A stretch of 64,000 nucleotides of DNA from contig NC_064239.1 of NCBI RefSeq assembly GCF_023101765.2, forward strand, positions 1,922,001 to 1,986,000, given 5' to 3'. Source of the DNA: Spodoptera frugiperda (Eukaryota; Arthropoda; Insecta; Lepidoptera; Noctuidae). Position 1 is the stretch's first letter. The number at the start of each line of letters is the position of its first letter. Both the position numbers and the translations under genes were made by a program. The notes under the pieces are model-generated. The model was not told where the DNA came from and ran no database searches. It saw only the letters and a list, made by a program, of their open reading frames with translations. Shown in pieces: positions 59,906-64,000 of this stretch.

Positions 59906-60584
59906 AAGTAAGCGCGGCGTTGTGGTGATGTTGTACTGTCAGCTGATAGAGGTAAATTTGATGTTATATTTATATACCTCTATAAAATAGCAGTTCTTAT
60001 AAATAAATGATACCAATATATTACTTTGCAAAATCTGAAAATGATTTTTTCGTATACATATCAGCTATAAACGTAATTATGTGGAAAAAAAAGTTGCTAG
60101 TTCTGCCATATTTAGGTAGCAACCCTAAAAAAGTAAAGAACTGACAAAATTTTAAAAGAGAATTTCATAGCAACTACAAAGTACAAAGCAGAGGCATTAA
60201 ATATTCTTACGCAAAGGCAGACTTACTTGTACTACCTACTTTTTTCTTTGAACACCAAAAAAATTAAGGACTACCGAAATTTACTATTAAAGTTACGGTT
60301 TTACCTTCTAGATATTTTATTACTAGACCATACAGTAACAAGCAAATAGTTCAAAGTCAACTCACCTAAATTACTTAATTGTTTATCAGAAATAATAGTT
60401 TGGTTTTAAAACTACCTGGTATACATTAATTAACTATCCTTGATGTTATTAATTTTTTTTGTCAAACTGTGACTCAAGGCGTAGATATTGGGATATCGAA
60501 CACACACATCAATTTTGTGACCATTAGAAACAAGCTACTAGTTTCACTACACAATATTAATTCATCTGTATATTACAACTAGCT

Positions 60585-60775
60585 ACTTCCGCGCTGTTTC
60601 ACCCGCTCTGGAGCTCCTATTGGTCATAGTGTGATGTTTTATAGCCTATAGCCTTCCTCGATAAAAGCACTATTCAACACGAAAAGAATTATTCAAATCG
60701 GACCAGTAGCTCCGGAGATTTGCACGTTCAAACAAACAAACTCTTCGGCTTTATAACATAAGTATTAGTATAGAT
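60585..60775. repeat. Dispersed lepidopteran repeat, family M
   Basis: TAGCCTATAGCCTTCCTCGA, TAAAAGCACTATTCAACACG, TCAAATCGGACCAGTAGCTC and TTCAAACAAACAAACTCTTC, ending in ATAAGTATTAGTATAGAT. The order is that of a repeat I recognise as common in moth genomes. Its class is not certain from this copy. Confidence 0.65.
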
Positions 60776-61078
60776 AAACTTTACATAATAAGAGCTTAAA
60801 CTAGGTAGGTGCAATATCCATAAATCTTAGTTCATAGATACAGGGTGCAAGTTAGACATAAAACAATATCGAAGGTTAAAAACCGTAGCAGAACAGTGCA
60901 GACGTAAAACAACGAACGTTGAAATAGGAGCGACAAACTACCCCGGGCGGGGCCGCGGGAATACCATTGTTTGTAGGACTAGGTGCCTCTGAGAGCGGGC
61001 AGTAATCACTAGTTGAAAATTAGGAGACAAAACTTATCAGGAACTGTTTACTTACTCATGTTTAAGCCCATACTAGGA

Positions 61079-61236
61079 TTTTCTCCTGTGTCGTGGGTGC
61101 GTTTACAAACATACAAGTTCACGTACACATGACACCCAGAACCGAAACAACAATTTGTGGATCACACACAGTTGCACCGTACGGTAATCGAACCCGCTAC
61201 ACGTCGCGCGGCAGCTGATTGTCCAGACACCACGCC
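61079..61236 (-). repeat. tRNA-derived SINE, family B
   Basis: Same layout as 50553-50720. On the minus strand the tRNA-like head contains a B box AGCGGGTTCGATTACCGTA, followed by a body with CATGTGTACGTGAACTTG and CACCCACGACACAGGAG. Confidence 0.75.
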
Positions 61237-61445
61237 ATCACATGATAGTAAGCAATCGCGGCCGCCCATGGACACCCGAGACACCAAAGGCGTTACATGT
61301 GCGTTGTCGGTTTTTAGGGGTTAGAAATTTAAAGGTTGTTGGGGAATCGGGGATTGAGAGGATTGGGAAGGAAGGTAATGGGTTTGCGGTAACCTCATCA
61401 CACAACGCAAGCGTTGTTTCATTTTGGTTTTCAGTTTGGCTGTAG
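61237..61445 (-). repeat. Retroelement fragment, family A, abutting a SINE
   Basis: Contains GATAGTAAGCAATCGCGG, CCCATGGACACCCGAGACAC, GTTGTTGGGGAATCGGGGAT and CACAACGCAAGCGTTGTTTC. It directly follows the tRNA-like end of the SINE at 61079-61236. Confidence 0.7.
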
Positions 61446-62845
61446 ATTTTATAGTGACTAAAATAAGAATGACTACAAAACAGAGTAGAAAGAATAATTT
61501 ATTCTAAAAGAATATAAAACAGCTGCAAGGTGACTAAAAACGACTGGATTGGCAAATTTCTCTTATGCCTCGTCATTTCTCGCTCATCTATCACTATAGC
61601 ATATCCCTAACAGCGGGTTAAGCGAGCGTGCGAGCGGTGTAATGGCGGACATTAGCCGACCGGACTGCACTGTCGCTAACTAAATAATTACCGTGTTGAA
61701 ACTTTGATTATGTTGTGCTTTACTTCGCTGTATTAGACGCTTTGATGTTTTATTTTTGTTTACACGGTGATTGTACTAATTGATTCGATTTGGTTGGCAA
61801 TATAGGAATTAATTGGTGCGTTTCTAATGTTCAAAGTCTTAAGTCTTAATAATTAATTCTTGGTATTAATAATCCTTGGTATTATATAAAAAAGAAAGTG
61901 CGTTTATGTTTCTGTCTTGATTGGATTTCTTCTTGGTTTTGGGAATCAATGGGTTTCGTGTTTACTCGCATCATATTTCATGTGTAATCATATAGTGTGT
62001 CTAATGCGAAGTTTAAGTTCGATCTGTATATGCGATGACTTTTTGCAAGATCTAGATCCTCTAAATAAATGTTTACTAATAAGGAACACACTGCCGATGC
62101 CGTACTTGGTCATCTAACGGTAGGTTAACCCAGTCCTTATCAATTGATTTCTGAATAAAATCGTTATTAAAGAATAGGTCGTCTTTACTTGTAAATGTCT
62201 CTGAATACCACAGATAGAGTAGCCACTGATAAAAACTTCCCTTAGGTGCATTGTTACTATAACTATACATGTTTAAACAAAAACAAGCACACCTATACAC
62301 AAAACACTATCCAGCCACTTTCCAACAACAATTCAGAAACACAATTCACTATAAAATATAGTACCAAACAATATACTACACCCTCTATTCTTCTATACAA
62401 CAAGAGCATAATAGAAATGGTATCCATATCGTTAATATGCACATAAAATATGCATGTCCGTGTATTTAACACACTCGATAGTACGCACTTGGCCAGTTGC
62501 CAGCAAAGAGGATAATTTGATAAAAACCGCTTGAAACTAAAGCTATGAGTATATTAGGTGTTAAAACTGTTGTTTTGAACTAAAATTATAACTAGCTGTG
62601 TGGTCTATGAGAATAGATTGTTATTATTTATGCGTTTTTTTTTTGGTAGGTAATTTTGTTTGGTTTTCGTAGATTGTGTATGTAGAACACTAATTCAGTA
62701 ATAATAGATTAAAATCATCATACATCGCATCAACAGTCTATTCGTGGTAAGAGTTTGGAAAACTTGAAATCTATAAAAACATTCAATTTAATATAATATT
62801 TTAAAAGCGTTCGTAGCCAAAAGGAAACTTTAAGGCAAATCCTCC

Positions 62846-62884
62846 GCAAAGCGTCGGTCACCAGTGATCGACGTGAAGTGAACC
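62846..62884. repeat. Short inverted-pair repeat, family O (copy 2)
   Basis: CCTCCGCAAAGCGTCGGTCA, then CCAGTGATCGACG. It pairs with 58588-58625 in opposite orientation, 4.2 kb apart. Confidence 0.55.
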
Positions 62885-62934
62885 GCTTTCAAAAAGTGAT
62901 GTGCGAATCGCCATTTTTTTAAGTCTGAAAATAT

Positions 62935-63040
62935 TATGTTGAAAACCACACCAAAATCGGTTTAAATAAACGAGATAATTCCGCACAAACATACGTACAT
63001 ACATACAGGTTAAACTATGAACCTCTTTTTAAGTCGATTA
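62935..63040. repeat. Dispersed lepidopteran repeat, family N
   Basis: AAACCACACCAAAATCGGTT, CGAGATAATTCCGCACAAAC and ATACGTACATACATACAGGT, then TGAACCTCTTTTTAAGTCG, form a familiar moth repeat string. The CATA run is part of it. Confidence 0.6.
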
Positions 63041-63837
63041 AAAATAGAGAATTGGTTATGAGACCTCATACTTCGATTACTTAATCAATGATAGTGCTAA
63101 CACGATGTGCAATTAGCACTATTATACTAAAGACATAAAAGCATTCGTACCTATAAGTAATCAGGTTTACGCTCAAAGCGCATCGCTGTACCATTTCTTT
63201 ATCGAATTATCCAGGAACACGTGTGTTGCATTTACAACGCATGCACCAACACACTGTTACAATTATTATCAATAGAGTGCTATTTTGTTGTTGATCCACC
63301 ACTTTTCTTCTATTAATTTTAGGCAGATTTTGTAATGAGAGCGATAATTTATGACCACTGGGTAGCAACCCTTGTAACACAGGTTTCCTTAGCAGAGGGT
63401 CAATGAACATATTATGTATTACAAATGTTTTCATAAGTTCTTGATAAGTGTCATGATATTGTAATGTTTACTTCTTTTTTTGAAATCAACTATTATTGTT
63501 ATTATATATTGTAATAAATTAACAATAAGTCTGCCCAGCTTTATTTCTTTATATTTCTTATTCTTTTTTAAAAGAACTGGTTCAATAAGCTCCCTTCTTT
63601 TTCTTTCTTCATTCCATTTCAAAGATTCGAAACAGACTTTAAGTAACTACTTTATAATGGACGAGTACAAAATACTAGAGCTTAGTTTAAAAGGTGAAAG
63701 AAGGTATCACTTTCCTCTCACAACAAATAAAATTATTTGTGTCTACAAGAAATAGAAGATACCCAGTGTGGGTATTATGCACACAAATATATTGTTAATT
63801 ATAAATATTACACTTTTTAATTAAAAGTGTATGTATG

Positions 63838-63990
63838 TATCGACTTACTCAAGTAACTGTTTGACGAGGAACTCGACTAGTTTCAAGCTATGTTAGAGGC
63901 TCATATTCATGACCAGCATTCGCGATTATGTCGCGATCGCCACAATAATAATTCATTTAGTATCTATTCTCACGAAAGTTATAACAAAAT
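63838..63990. repeat. Family K fragment near the window end
   Basis: TATCGACTTACTCAAGTAAC, TGTTTGACGAGGAACTCGAC and GTTAGAGGCTCATATTCATG match the left arm and centre of 52709-52893. The tail TCTCACGAAAGTTATAACAA matches sequence just right of that element. The second arm is missing. Confidence 0.65.
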
Positions 63991-64000
63991 TATATTACAC

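Larger units (their letters stand above)
51550..64000. other. Flank upstream of the proposed Kif26 first exon
   Basis: No gene recognised. Contents: SINE at 51935-52157, hairpin MITE at 52709-52893, retroelement at 53551-53762, nested transposon stack at 54135-57763 with a LINE tail against its right end, two poly(A) retroelement copies at 58420-58558 and 59359-59508, and further fragments to 63990. If the gene has more 5' exons, part of this is intron. Confidence 0.6.

Noticed and set aside
1..64000. CRISPR arrays, bacterial operons, integrons
   Set aside because: No regularly spaced repeats, no dense open frames and no ribosome-binding-site pattern. The sequence is animal nuclear DNA.

Overview
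The window is nuclear DNA of a moth or butterfly, most likely noctuid-like. The evidence is AT-rich sequence, a gene split by large introns, and dense remnants of lepidopteran SINEs, LINE tails and MITEs. I see no bacterial or organellar signal, no CRISPR array and no free-standing tRNA or rRNA gene.

One protein-coding gene is clear, on the minus strand. It encodes a KIF26-family kinesin-like protein (vertebrate KIF26A/B; insect CG14535-type). I place six coding exons at 51378-51398 (proposed start), 28158-28361, 19847-19940, 17899-18096, 17306-17521 and 14351-17031. All joins use GT/AG sites, phases agree, and the total is 3414 nt (1137 residues plus stop). The first five exons and the start of the sixth encode the divergent motor domain. 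The rest of the 2.7 kb last exon encodes a long, low-complexity, probably disordered tail ending in a Cys/Trp-containing segment. The start exon is the weakest part of the model: seven codons, 23 kb upstream, chosen for its donor, phase, in-frame upstream stop and the VKVMLR junction it creates.

Region by region: 1-13400 is downstream flank with repeat fragments; 13400-14350 is probable 3' UTR; 14351-19940 holds the four 3' coding exons; 19941-28157 is an 8 kb intron; 28158-28361 is the first well-supported motor exon; 28362-51377 is a 23 kb intron packed with SINEs, MITEs and a 1.95 kb palindromic fold-back transposon; 51378-51550 is the proposed first exon and leader; 51550-64000 is upstream flank or further intron, dominated by a nested transposon stack at 54135-57763.

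The least routine observations are: (i) the nested stack, in which a 3.6 kb terminal-inverted-repeat element contains an older repeat that is itself split by a joined R1-like/CR1-like LINE fragment; (ii) the 1.95 kb fold-back element with two diverging transposase remnants; (iii) two copies of a roughly 140-150 bp poly(A)-ended retroelement with visible target-site duplications; (iv) the altered kinesin switch motifs. I found no convincing previously undescribed functional gene system. Family names for repeats are by recognition only and no database was searched.
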